Assembly: GCA_036320915.1 (NCBI GenBank)
Contig: JAXBDG010000003.1
Coordinates: forward strand, 2,728,001 to 2,792,000
Direction: 5' to 3'
Source of the DNA: Linnemannia elongata
Taxonomy: Eukaryota; Mortierellomycota; Mortierellomycetes; Mortierellales; Mortierellaceae
DNA length: 64,000 nucleotides
The notes under the pieces are model-generated. The model did not search any database, was not told the origin of the DNA, and saw only the letters and a list, made by a program, of their open reading frames with translations. Of the stretch, positions 1 to 11,755 are shown one piece after another. Positions within the stretch are counted from its first letter, which is position 1. Each line of letters starts with the position of its first letter. The position numbers and the translations under genes were made by a program.

Positions 1-3000
1 CTCGTAATCCATGCACCCGTAATACCCCAACCTTGGCTCACCATACATGCCCTCCCATCGCTTTTCGTCTATCCTCCTGTGGAACCACTTTGCACCACTC
101 ACACGCGTCGCTTCTACCCATATCCCATCCGTACCGTTCGTTCTCTCCATCGATATCTAACCTTCGAACCAATTCGTTCTGGATCCTTCTCACCTTCGCA
201 TGGCGACAAACTGTCTCCCTACCCCATCCCCCCCTGCTTGCAATCTACCGTACTCTGCTGATGCAAGCGAGCCATTTTTTTTATAACGAAACTGGGAAAG
301 GGGGGAGAAGGGTACATGTAGACAAGCGATACAGCAAACAAAATACAACAGGTGTCAAAGTATGTCAGAAAAACGCGATTTCACTCTTGGAGGACATCCA
401 AGCTAGACAAGCCAGCTTAGTTTACTTTGTTGCATTCTTCATTCTTGTTCGAATTGTAAAATGGGTGAGTTCTATCACTCCATCAAATATGCATATAATA
501 TCCACCAGCCGAAAAGAATAAGGGTGGGGTGGGAAAAAAACAAGGGATTGGCGTTTTTTGTTTGTTTACATGGTTGTTTTGAAGTGTTCGGACATTAGCA
601 AAGATCTGCCTGGCAATTTCTTTTTTTTTCCTTCCCTCCCACGCACTTTTTTTCACTCCTATACAATTATACCCTCCCATTCTCACACACCAAACTCTCA
701 CCTCTAACTACACCATTTAGTTAACTAGTCAATCCTCTCTCTCCCCTTACTCCAAAATTCAGAACAAAGGACAACACCAAGAGGGGCAAAAGACCAAGGG
801 AGAGAAGATCTTTCAATTATGGTTTTGTATCTTCCCTGTTCTACTTTACAAAGAAATATGGAAAGAGAGGGAGAGAGAACTGGAAAAAGAAGGAAGAGTT
901 GTCGTTCAAATTTGATTAGTCTCTAGTCGCGTCTGTCGCGATCTAGTGCCTTTCCGTTCGTCGTCCTTGAAACCCAGATCGTGTCATTTCGTTTCTGGTG
1001 TTGTGTTTTCTAGATTCGATCGCGTTTAAATGTTTCTTGCCGCGTTGTATTTCGCATTTTGTTGCTACTGTTTAAGATCGGATCCAACGGCCAGAGCGGA
1101 AAAACCAGACTCTCCCACTTTTCTCAAACTCTCTCAATTCCCATCCCCTTCCCCCCTTTTCTGCTAGGTCTATCCCTTGTTGACTACAAACACTACCAAG
1201 ATGAACAATCGGTGGGCTAGAAAGCTAGTCTAGGAGGCAAGTGCTGTGTCTGGAAAAACAACCACACGATTGGGTACATTAGGTATCCTTGTGTGGAGAG
1301 AGTATATCGCGTCGTTAGAGAAATGAAAAAGGGTGCTAGTTGTGTACTACTTGATCCTTTCATCCCTATTTTTTTTTATGGCGCGAGTGCACAAAAGACA
1401 TGACCGATGTTGTGTATGTGAGCGTGCGCCATACGGTGAGGGTATTGAAATGAGCTATTCACCTCATTCATCGATAAGAAGCCTCCCTCTTTTTTTATTA
1501 GTTGTGTTTGTGAGAGTACCCTTGGCACTCCGCTGGTAGTAGGGTCCAGGCAAAAGGATTGGCACAATTAAGGCGAAAGACCAATTAGCGATCCTTTGTT
1601 TTTTGTAAACAACAATACCATCCCCCTCTGTCCTGTTTGTTTGTTGTCCCCTTTGTCCAAGAGCAAGTTCAAATTGTAACCTGACGACAGCATAGCCCCT
1701 TCTTTCGATCTGTGGTTAAAAGCAAAATGAATGTAAAGAACCAAAACACCATAGAACTTTTCGAGAACACACTCGCTTGTCTTCTGTTCTTTTCTCTTCT
1801 CTCCTCGCTTCTCCTTGTCCTGTCTGTCCCCATCCATCCATCCCCCTTCTTACTTACCATGGGGACATATAACAAAAGCGCCATGACGCATTTGAAGGGG
1901 ACTTCCTACAATTGCTCCTTCTCTCCTTGCAACTCGCCAGTGTACATATTGTCTTTTTGCAGGAGAGGTGTCTTTCAGGAAGAGTAAGGGTCAATTGTTA
2001 CCCGTGAAGATAACTGCGCACATGTATGTAAGTATCGGCAATGCCTTGCATCTTGCATGGGGGAATAGCATCGCCTTCATTGGAAATGAAAAGGGCCTGC
2101 CTCTCCCCCCCTTTTTCAATTCCTGTCGCTGTCGAACTCAGTCTTGCACCTTTGAGCTAGAGGTCTCTTGCTCTTCTTGTCCCTCCTTTTGAAACTTGTA
2201 TGCATCCATTTTGACCTTTTCTCAGTGTGTCCCCGAAATGACCATGCACACACAAATAACATTTTTTGTGAAAGAGAAGTCTACAAGGAGTTTTCAAGGA
2301 GCCAAAAAGGGAATCTCCTATTCTTTTCCTCCTCTTCTTTTCTCCTTTTCATTTTCAAGAACAAAGTGAAGAGAGATTGTAAGTCATCATTACCTCACTT
2401 TTCCCTCCTTCATGTTCCTTGCATGCATAGGAGGAGAGGCGGTGGACTGAAAAATAAACAAGAGCAAGGAGTGAGGAATGAAGGGGATAAAAAGAGTTGT
2501 TGTTGTCGTTGATAAGGAACAATAATCGTTTCTAGACATGTTGTCGGCTTGTTCGTTGTATAGTGACTTTTGGCAATGTTTTCTCGTAAAAGAGAAGGGA
2601 GAGAGCAGGCAGGAGAGACAGACAAAGAAGATAGAATGAAAGAAGAGCAAGACAAGAAGGGCTATGAAGGGGAAGAAATGAAGACTGGGAACCAAGCACA
2701 AGGAATCAGCGGAAAAGCGAAAAAGAAGAGCCATGTTGGGGCGGAGTATCCTGTCACCATTTGTTCGCTTCATCCAACAAACGCCGAAGAAGCTACGAAG
2801 AGGTTTCTTCTACATTCAATCCTATGGAACAAGGTCCTTCTAGGAAAGGGGCTCAGCAACAACAATAAAAAAAAAGATATAAAGAGTTCCTCCTTCCCCT
2901 TTTTCTCAACAAACTGCTTTTTCCTTGACCCCAACTGACCACAAGTAGGTATGCTTTCTTGACCCTTTCCTTTTTGCTTCTCCCTTTCTCTTTCTACTGT

Positions 3001-4490
3001 TCCTCCCCCTTTATTCTTATTCCCTCGTCGACAAACATTCATTCACCCTCACTGCGTAAAATCTCCAAAAACGAGGCCTCAGTTCTGCAGGTCACTCTCC
3101 CTCTGCCACTGTCTTTGTCTGCGTTGTACGGCTCGATCTATCTCTTTTGGTGTTTTGGTTCTGTACCCCTCTTTTGCTTCGGAGAAGTCTTCTCTAATGA
3201 ACAAACATAACAGTGGGCAAGATGAAAGTGCGATAAACGACAATCTAATTTTCACCATTTTGAGTCTAAAAACTCGTCCATGACAACTCGATTCTTCACC
3301 ACCTTGTGTCTCTCTGAATGGAGTAATCATAACTCTTTCATTTTTTTTTCCTTCGTTGTCCTTGAGGGACTGAATAGTAGATTGGTACACAAGTATGTAT
3401 GCTTGCATCTCTCTCTTTCTCTCCTCTCTTTTTGTTCCACCACCGCGTTGGCGTCATTTTAGTTCGAGAAGAAAGCAAGACGCGTAGCGTGCATCTGTTG
3501 TTTATTGTCGCACATTTTTTTCTCCCACAGCACGATGCGCTAGCTCCATTTGCATTTGCCCTGTAGTCATTGTTGTTTTTCACCCAATATTGGATCTGGT
3601 TTGCCCGATCGTTCGATTTCTGTTGTGTGCTCCCTGCAACCTTGTTCAATCTTTTTCGGCACTAGCACCGATTTCTGTTGTTGCCATTTGCACTCCTCTC
3701 GCATAATAATGCACCCCTTCCCTCATATATCGCTTTCGTAATTAGTGGCCCGATTGTTTCTTACATATATCCATTCAGGGTTGTATGTTTTCTTCGTGGA
3801 CCACTGGCCTAACCATCTCCTTTTGCTTTGCATCCATCCTTCATTCCTCATTCATGAACACTTTATAGTCTTCTCATTAGCAACACTCCGTCACGCTGTT
3901 CGCCGAACATATAGATCAACAACACCGGGTCTAAAGCGTTCAGTTAGCTTCATTCGTCAACAGCAACAACACCATCAACAGCATCAACAGCATCAAAATC
4001 GAAAAAGAACATCATTTCCGTCAACACCTTTTTCTTTTTTTGTCTGACCACCCCCTTTTCTCTTTCGCTACTATTTCTCTCTTACTTCCTTCTCTTCCTT
4101 CTCCTCCCCCTTCTCTCTCGTTAACATATTCTGCCCCTTCTCCTCTTTCTCACTCCCTTTAACTTACTTTCGTTCTTACTCTATTGCTCGTTTCACCATC
4201 CCTTCAAGGGTCGTCCACTTTTCCATTCTACACCACAATCCCCTTCCACTCCAGGACATCGGTATTTTTTTTGTTTATTGATTATCCACCACCTCAACAC
4301 TGTCTAGCCAGCATAATTGTTTCAAACAGTCCGTCACTCTTTCCCGCATACGGTGTTTTTCTTTCTTCCCTGCATAACAAAACAGGACGACAAATCCCTT
4401 CCTTCCCGGCACAAATAACAACAGCAGCTGTAAAAAAAAACCGTGCAAACAAAAGTCATTAGCGAAAACCAACACGAAAAGACGTTCTGC
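1..4490. other. Gene-free upstream region of the FAM72-like gene
   Basis: No reading frame here resembles a known family. The open frames are short, overlap on both strands and are dominated by Phe/Ser/Leu or Lys/Glu runs that come from pyrimidine- or purine-rich strands. Long C/T-rich tracts (for example 3410-3440 and 4030-4200) look like fungal promoter or 5' leader DNA. A CAA/CAG/CAT-rich stretch at 3958-4000 would read as Gln/His repeats but has no gene context. I see no tRNA, rRNA or transposon signature. Confidence 0.5.
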
Positions 4491-4537
4491 CGATCTTGAT
4501 CCCAAAGAATACAACAAACAATTCAACTCCAAGCAAT

Positions 4538-6469
4538 ATGACTAACGAGGACACAAACCACTCACACAGTGCTCAGCAACAGCAACAAAGTCATTACCAG
4601 AATTATAACAATCTTTCACACACATCCTCCTCTCCTTCTTTATCTTCATCACCGTCCCCATCGTCGTCCTCGACTCCTTTCTTCCAAACTTCCCGTCCTT
4701 CCTCGACCACAACACCATCATCAGCACTGCATTCTACACTTACCCACCGAATTCCAGGACCCTCGCCCATTTCGACACATTCTATCCCTTCCACTATTTC
4801 TACGTTCGATTTCTCACCCTCATCCTCTTCTTTGTCTAACTCCACATCCTACGTTCCATTATCAACACCATCATACTCTACTACAACAGCACTTACAACG
4901 GCACCTACAACTCCCTCTTCTTCCTTCACTCCACGTCGACTGTCATTCCAACATCCAGAACAACTCCATCCTCTATCCCTACCCAAGAATCATACAATGA
5001 TCTCAACCGCAACAGCCTCACACCCTCCAAGTCTGACCATGCCTTCGCCCATATCTTCTTCGCCCTCACCAGCATCGCCATCGTCTCTGTCAGCCTCGAC
5101 ATCATCCTGCACCTTTGATAATTCTCAGAGTCAGGGCAGCCGTCCATTACTAGCCACAAGTTCCTTGCCGACAAGCCATTGCCCTCCAATGCTGCCGCGG
5201 CCCAAAAGTCACTCAAGCGACCCTATCTTTGGCGCGACTGCCACGGCCTCCTCGTCTTCCTCTGCCGCGTTCTTATTGACGCCTAATAACATCATTAACC
5301 CCTACACTGCCCACTTGTCATCGGTCGCTATGAACATGAGTCGCAGACCCAGCCTGCCGGCGAACCATCCCCTTTTGCATCACCATCATCCAATGGAACG
5401 CCAGCGCAGCTACGATCCTCGTCGCCAGCCACCAGGGTTCTACTTGCAGCAACAAGCGCTATTGCAAGAACAGTTCGAACAGCAGCAACAAAGGCGACTG
5501 TCACAGCCAGAATTGCCACCGGCGCCGGTATCACTCCAACGTCAAGAAGTGGCGATCCCCCTACAGCGTCCAGCGTTAACACCTCTCTCTCCATCTCGGT
5601 CGATGTCTTCTCTGTCCTCAACATCCACAATGGTCTCCAGCCTGTCCTCGACCTCCATCTCGTCTACTCTCTCCTCTTCCACGCTGACCACTATTTCCAC
5701 GGCGGTGCGACACCCGCTGTGGCGGTTGGATTGCAAGTCGTGCAAGACAACGCTGTCTGAGCAAGCCATGCTTGGCCATCTGGCTGGAGACCCCGACAAG
5801 AAGTTGTTCTCCACCAACCTGGCCGTTGGGTAAGCGTGGTTACTAATTGATACTTGTTGAAGAGCCCGCTTTTTCGTGTATGCAAGGAGAAGGATGGCAT
5901 TCCATGGTAGCAATGCAAAGGGGAGTTTGTAACGAGGAAAAAAAAAAGCGGAGAGGGCGAGGAACAAGGAAGGAGGTACGAGGGATTAGGAAGAGCCATA
6001 ATTCTCCATCCCAACAGCTTCTTCTGCCCGTCTGAATGGTGCCTTTTTTTTAGTTGCTTTTAGATATATTTCCGCTTGCATGCGGTATTTAGTAAGGGTG
6101 AAAGGGAAGGAGGGGAAGAGGAAAGTGGATGCGAAGTAAAGGGATTCTGGTGTTTTGGTAAATGGGTGTGGGAGTGAGGTTGGACCATCTATTTTTTCTT
6201 CCATCGACTCCTGTCCCTTCAATTGCTAATTGCTTAATTTTCTTCTGGTGTGGTTGTTACTTGTGTTTAGAGTGCTGGGACTTCCTGACCGTCCAGTGTC
6301 GATTCAATGTCCATGCAAGTTCCATCTCTTTGCTTGTGCAAGCTGGTAAGGTCGCCTCTTCCTCCCCTTTTTGCTTATTTTCTCTGTTGTACATATTGGA
6401 TCCCTGTCGATTTTCTTTTTCTCTTTGTGTCCTTTCAATTCTCTGCCCACCCCCTTTCATTCTGTCGGC

Positions 6470-6514
<45 letters not shown>

Positions 6515-7345
6515 ATTTTTTTGTTTACGCCCATCCATTGTCCGTCCTCTAACTGTTAGCCCCTTTTTCATCTACATTTTCCTCACCAACTGAATCATAT
6601 ATCTTTCACTGTCCTCTACTACTCTCTTTTTCACGCCTCGTCGTCAACCCCCCATTTTTTTTGAACCACTTTTTTCCCTTTCTCTCTCTTCGTTGCGCCA
6701 TGAGTCGACCCCTTTTCCGTCTCCTCTTCCCTTTTCAAAAATATGGAACATTTTTTGGACCTTCGATCTAGACACTACACCCATCCTTCCCTTCATATAT
6801 ATACTTCCCACTAACAAACACTTAATTTTTATCTCCCTCTCTTAACATTTTTTTCTTTGTTTAGCGGAAGCGTTTGTGGGTACAAGCTGGTACAGGCTTG
6901 TGCAGGCTGTAAGACGGATCGAGGGAATGGGCACTTTTGGATCTTTTATGCAAACCAGGTCGTGTCCCATTGGCGCAGGATCAAGGATGGCAATTATGCT
7001 GTTACTACGGCAGCGACCATTAGTACTGCATCAACATCAGATACAACAACAACAACAACAGAGAAGGAAACGACGCCAGCTGCAGCGGTAAGCAAGTGGT
7101 CTTTGGAGGACCTGTGTCCACAGCTGGGTGCTATCTCTATGTCGCAGTTTGAGCAGAGCGAGAATGTTACCCATGCGATGGACAAGCAAGGAGGTGGAGC
7201 TTTCGGCGAGGTAGATGTGGTATTAGCCAAGTGTCATTTGGCAAGTGTCGAATGTGAAGGGGACGATGAGGCGGAAGGGCGGCCCATGTACTGGGACGAT
7301 TTGCCGACATGGCAAAGCCAGGCCGAGGGCAATGTCGGACGGTAG
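4538..7345 (+). CDS. FAM72-like: FAM72-family protein with long Ser/Gln-rich N-terminal extension
   Basis: Three exons are visible: 4538-5829, 6271-6345 and 6865-7345. Both introns have GTAAG donors and TTTAG acceptors, and the phases fit (GG|A and TG|C), giving about 615 residues. There is no upstream in-frame ATG, so I chose the ATG at 4538. The first roughly 395 residues are low-complexity Ser/Thr/Pro with Gln runs. The FAM72 domain then begins with CKSC followed by LFST at the end of exon 1, continues with CPCKFHLFACASCG across the exon 2/3 junction, then GNGHFWIF in exon 3, and ends with an acidic tail containing YWDDLP. The pattern of Cys pairs plus the HFW motif matches animal FAM72 (about 150 residues), and the Cys pairs suggest zinc binding. 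In vertebrates FAM72A binds the uracil-DNA glycosylase UNG2; whether the fungal protein does so is unknown. An AATAAA lies at 7904. The family call is strong; the role is inferred. Confidence 0.85.
6473..6511. repeat. (TC)n microsatellite in FAM72-like intron 2
   Basis: An almost pure TC dinucleotide run of about 39 bp lies inside the second intron of the FAM72-like gene. It is a likely length-polymorphic site. Confidence 0.9.
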
Positions 7346-7903
7346 ACTCTTGGATGTTGCATGATCCCTCAAAGGCTGGGCACTCTTTGGATGCCTTTCC
7401 TCCTTAATTTAACTCTCCAGCCACCTTGGAGTCAGTTAAGAGGGGGCACTTGTTACTTCCCAGTACCCTGTTCTGGTTGGTTGGTTGTCCCGTTTGTATT
7501 TTTTCTTCCTTCCCAGGAGTAGCTGATTCCACTCTCAAGCACATTTCTTTGCTTGTGTGTGTATGAGGACTCTTCTTCGCAGCTCTTCCCTTCCCTTCCC
7601 TTCCGTTCCAGTGCTTCCCTTCCGACCGCATTGGCCTCTCTCTTTTTTTACCGCAAAAACTTAATTTTTCAGGGGCTGTGTGTGTGTGTTCTTGGTCAAC
7701 TTTTGGTTCATTTTGTTCTTACGTTCGCAATAGTGTATTTTTTCCATTTCTCCTTGCCGCATCGTTGCGCACTTTTTTTTTTTCTTGCCCTTTGCTTATC
7801 CGTTTGCCTACTTGTTTGATCATTATTTTTTTTTTCTGTTCCGTCGTTTTGTTTTGATTGAGGTTTCTTGTTTTGTATAAATAGGAGTGGTGCAAGCGTG
7901 AAG

Positions 7904-7909
7904 AATAAA
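7904..7909 (+). terminator. Poly(A) signal, FAM72-like gene
   Basis: An AATAAA sits about 560 bp after the stop codon, at the end of a T-rich 3' region and just before the transposon block begins. It is the first canonical signal downstream of the gene. Confidence 0.5.
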
Positions 7910-7939
7910 GAGACGCGCTGTTGATTACCTTTACTTTTC

Positions 7940-8150
7940 AAAAAAAAAAAAATAAAAAAAATCCGCTGTTTAATAGCAGATTCACAGCCCTGTTAAAGCA
8001 AAAAAAAGTCTTTTATTCACACAGTCCCTGTATTGGCAAAGACGACACACCCTGTGAAAACAAAAAACTCTTTATAGTTTTCTTATTCCGACAGGGTGTG
8101 CAAATAACGTTTCACAGCCCTGTGCAAATACCTTCATTTAAAAAAAAAAT
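7940..8150 (-). repeat. A-tract-flanked short interspersed repeat, copy 1
   Basis: About 175 bp of unique sequence is bounded on both sides by A-runs. It is the reverse complement of 24841-25026. It contains CACACCCTGT and, some 40 bp later, ACAGGGTGTG, which can pair as a hairpin, plus two copies of CACAGCCCTGT. I find no coding capacity and no recognisable RNA polymerase III A/B boxes, so it could be a SINE-like or MITE-like unit. A related scrap may occur at 28496-28555. Confidence 0.7.
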
Positions 8151-8460
8151 GTTAATCTTCAATTGGCAGAAGGAAACGCGAACAAAAGGCTAAATCCGCA
8201 ATGATCGACCATCAACAGACAATGGGGCACTCGGAGAAAAAAGCTACTCGCACAATTACCGACCATGTCAGCAGTCATAGGGAATCATGGAAAAAAAAAA
8301 TAGGTCCAGTCAACGCACTCTAAATACAGGAACATGGTGGTCAGAAACAAAAAATGAAAAGGCAACGGGAGACTGGAACAACAGTAAGGGGCCGCGGATG
8401 ATCAGAAGTGGTGTTAAATCACGTGAAGTGGGCAAACTCAAAGATTCCTTTAAGAGTTAG
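8150..8460 (-). mobile_element. Inverted, internally deleted Helitron 5'-end fragment
   Basis: 8409-8457 is the reverse complement of the Helitron 5' end (13107-13155, starting TCTAAC and TCTTAAAGG). 8150-8408 is the reverse complement of about 14150-14360 of the same Helitron. The roughly 1 kb between these blocks in the full element is missing. It is therefore a scrap of the same Helitron family in opposite orientation, abutting the short interspersed repeat. Confidence 0.75.
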
Positions 8461-8479
8461 AGAGACCTTTAAGAGTTAT

Positions 8480-10202
8480 GCACGCGGTAAAAGGTTCGGC
8501 TAAAGGAATTGGAGACGGAGGCGTACCCGCTGCTCCTTACCATTGAGGAACGGATACAACATCATGCGACAAGCAATACACCGAAACACTGCTACAACCA
8601 CATTAACATGGACGCAGTCAAACAATCGGCCATGGAGGAACAGAGGAAACACACAGCCAGGAGTACGATATATTTATTCGGACGGATCAATGGTCAATCT
8701 TGGGAAGGCCAAGTGCTCGATGGCGTTCGCGGTGGTAGGAGAACAGCAACCGGTCATACAAGGAACAATCAAAGGATTCGCATCATCCATCAGGCCTGAA
8801 CTCATGGGGCTCATAGCAGGCATCATTGCGACACCACAAGACCAGGACGTATGCATCCGACTCGACAATCAAAAGGTGGTCAAAATGTTCAATGACATTG
8901 TCATCAACAGGAGGAGAGCGTCGGTGAGGCCAAACTGAGGTGCGATTACGCGGTGGAATGGGCAATAGTAGCGCGGATATGCAGCGAGCGGACAGGATCC
9001 ACAACCGTCGAATGGGTCTAGGGACATCGCGGTGACAAGTGGAATGTGGCAGCAGACAAAGCAGCCAAGGGGCCCAGGCATTGGTAGGAAAAGAGTGGGA
9101 GGTCAGAGCGGAGGATCAGGACGACCTGCGTTACACAGCAAAAATGGCCGGCACTACACTCAAGATCGATACCAGACAGGCTCTGAAGATACAGACAACC
9201 AGACGGTGGCAACAGACATGGAGATCACTCAAGAGGCACAAGAGGTCGATACAGGACTATGAAGGCACAGACTGGCTCGGTATTCTTGCTATTATCCACA
9301 ACAACAAACCAGTACACACATTCTTCAGCTCGCAGCAGGACACCCGACTACGCAGCCACAGGATAAAGAAAATCCATGGCATGCTACCGACAATGGACGC
9401 CCTTCATGCCCGACGACCAGACCTGTACAAAAACGATCAGTGCCGACAGTGTCATGCGACGACGGAGGACAATGAGCACGTATGGTTATGCCCAGAGAGC
9501 AAGGAGGCCCACGACGAGATCTGGAAGGACGGACTCGGGAGGATCGACTTCTGGGGAGAGATTGCCACGAAACAATACAACAGAGAGAGGAAGAAGAGAA
9601 GGAAGGAGGGAGAAACAGAGCCCAAGGAGATCGGGTGGGTGGCGACGAGCGTCAGAGCATGCAAAGCGGCGCTGAGGAGGATCATCCAATGGCCAAGCAC
9701 GGAGGACCGTAATGAAGGATACACGGGCGATGAGAAGTGGACGGTCTGCCACATACTCAGAGGACTCGTACCCAAGGCTCTTGCCACTGAGTGGGCCAAA
9801 GTCTTCAAGGAGATGCCCAAGAGCGTTGCCGAACACGTCAGCCGACTATTCTGCAAGTACATCGAGAAGGAGGGCCGAGAAAAAATATGGAAACCGCGAT
9901 GCGAGAGAACCGTCGAATGGGAGAAACAGCAGGGTATCACAGAAAGACGGAAGCACAAACCCCCGGAGGAGCGGCCCAGGTCCCAATGGCAACAAAAATA
10001 TGGATGGAAACCCAGAGCGAATGAATGCGAGTGCGGGCGGCCCCTGGCGGAGCACGAGGAGGGACGATGCCCTGGCGTTCAGAATGATACACATGCAGCC
10101 GACCGAGCGGTGACCGAGGCCTTACTAGGCCGGAGGAGAATGGATATTATGGAAAAAAGAGGAGCGATGACAGTTAAAGAGTTCGAGACGGAAGACACCT
10201 AG
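8480..10202 (+). pseudogene. 5'-truncated non-LTR retrotransposon: RNase H and C-terminal zinc-knuckle region
   Basis: An RNase H domain is recognisable from about 8660: YIYSDGSM (first Asp), RPELMGLIAGI (Glu), CIRLDNQ (second Asp), then VEWV-stop-GHRGDKWN and AADKAAK. A frameshift near 8925, an in-frame TAG in the VEWV/GHRGD segment near 9018 and another frameshift near 9065 break it. The remaining frame runs to 10202. It carries a Cys-His motif (CRQCHATTEDNEHVWLC) typical of the C-terminal region of RNase H-bearing LINE proteins, then a basic tail with a second CxC segment. No reverse transcriptase domain is present upstream, so the copy is 5'-truncated, as is common for LINE insertions. 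It is dead. Confidence 0.75.
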
Positions 10203-10308
10203 TTTTCCCCCTTGAACCGCCCCCGAAGGGCAGCAAGGGTCATCCGGAGGTATGCGCAGGTGCGCCTGGCGCAGAATACGGATTGTGTTTCCTCGGTTAT
10301 GCGCAGTA

Positions 10309-10395
10309 CACTTTATTGCGAATTTCAGTTGAAAGTGCGCACCACTTTAATTTTTCTCAGAATAAAAATTATTCTGGCGCGAATAGTTCTTTACT
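10309..10395 (+). repeat. Left terminal inverted repeat of Tc1-type element copy 1
   Basis: It contains GAATTTCAGTTGAAAGTGCG and, further in, TTTTTCTCAGAATAAAAATT. The same sequence occurs inverted at 19800-19873 and, split by the Helitron, at 13070-13103 plus 18395-18437. Confidence 0.8.
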
Positions 10396-10515
10396 CGTCA
10401 TCTCTAGGAATCTGTCTTAACATGCGCCTGGCACCAACGCTTTCAGAATAAAACAGCACCTTGAGTAATAAGAAGCGAAACACGCCGAATAGAAAATTTT
10501 TATCTATTCCGCCCA

Positions 10516-10543
10516 GTTTTGCGCATACGCATCTGCGCAAAAC
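10516..10543. repeat. Subterminal palindrome of the Tc1-type family
   Basis: GTTTTGCGCA and TGCGCAAAAC flank an 8-nt spacer about 100 bp upstream of the transposase ATG. A counterpart lies at 18637-18665 before the second transposase copy. Conserved placement suggests a transposase-binding or regulatory site; that function is inferred. Confidence 0.6.
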
Positions 10544-10646
10544 TAAGCGGAATAAATAAAAATTTTATTCTGATGTTCCCTGTCTCTCTTTTTTTCCCCG
10601 CGCAGAAAGTTTTTCTTCCTTTCTTTTCCGCAAATATTTGCCCTCC

Positions 10647-11734
10647 ATGGTCGTCTCTGAAGACTTACGGTGGCGAGCTATATGTCTCTATAACATCCAA
10701 GGTGTTTCCCTCGCTGATGTGTCTAACTTACTCGCTGTATCGACATCGTCCGTCAGAAAGTGGATCAGTAAGTAAAATACATACCAAGCATATAGCAAGG
10801 CAGAAATGACCAGCACTTCAAATCATCTCAGCCTTCAATCTTTTTTTTAGCCATTTTCAACAAAACAGGCGGAGTATCTGATTCTCGATCTCCTCGTCGT
10901 CTCTCCCGCTGGCCTTCCGAAGTGCTTGACTTCGTTCGAGGCTACGTGAAGCAGCATCCGTGTTTTTTGTTGGAGGAGCTACAAGAGGGCCTTCGAGCGA
11001 CCTTTCCTGCCTTGAAGAACACCTCATTACCGACCATTTGCCGAGCGATGCGACACGATCTCAACATGACCAGAAAAAAACTACAGAGACGAGCACGCGA
11101 GTCCAAACCTCAAGAAATAGCTGAGTTCAAGTACCGTGTCAACCCATTTTACCACTACAAAGAACAGCTTGTCTTTGTTGACGAGGTCAGCAAGGATGGG
11201 AGAGCCGCCCTACGTCAGTACGCCTGGTCAACTCGCGGAACACCAGCTGTTGTTTCACTCCCCTTTTCTCGTGGTATCCGGATTAGGGCTCTGGCGGCTT
11301 TCAACTCCAAAGGGTTTCTTAGTTGGAAATGCACCCGGGGCACATTCACTCGACATTTGTTTCACGACGCATTCGTAAAAAACATTCTTCCTTGCCTCAA
11401 TCCATATCCTTTCCCCAACTCCATCATCATCCTTGATAACGCTCGCATCCATATGTACAGGGAGTTGGAGGAGGCCATTGCTACTCGAGGTGCTTTGTTG
11501 TTTTTCCTTCCGCCCTACTCTCCTCAACTTGACCCCATCGAAGTGGGATTTTCGTTAGTGAAGAGATGGATTGAAAAGAACGCTCACCTTGCTTTTCATG
11601 AAACCCCAGAATTAGTTCTTGAGATCGCTTTCCGCAAATGTGCATGTAAAGCTCAGGTTGCCCTCAACCTGTTCTCACACTGTGGCTACAGCGACAATGG
11701 TGTACTCGAAGACGACAAATTCATTACCAAATAA
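10647..11734 (+). CDS. Tc1/mariner-type DDE transposase, apparently intact
   Basis: Exon 1 is 10647-10767 and exon 2 is 10851-11734. The intron has a GTAAGT donor and TTTTTTTTAG acceptor, giving about 334 residues, a normal Tc1/mariner length. The N-terminus (MVVSEDLRWRAI through SVRKWI) is a helix-turn-helix DNA-binding region. The catalytic domain shows LVFVDEVS (first Asp), IIILDNARIH (second Asp) and PPYSPQLDPIE (Glu). Thirty-four residues separate the second Asp from the Glu, so this is a DD34E enzyme. It would cut and paste the element at TA sites. The stop codon overlaps an AATAAA, and the gene converges with the 11756-12985 gene across about 21 bp. No frame damage is seen. Confidence 0.9.
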
Positions 11735-11755
11735 AAAGAATTGTCAATCGTTCCT

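Noticed and set aside
33..521. A 162-codon open frame at the window start
   Set aside because: No family features, overlaps other frames of similar length, and composition follows the C/T-rich strand.
3745..4047. Frame with Gln/His runs upstream of the FAM72-like gene
   Set aside because: The Gln/His runs come from a CAA/CAT simple repeat; no start context and no domain.
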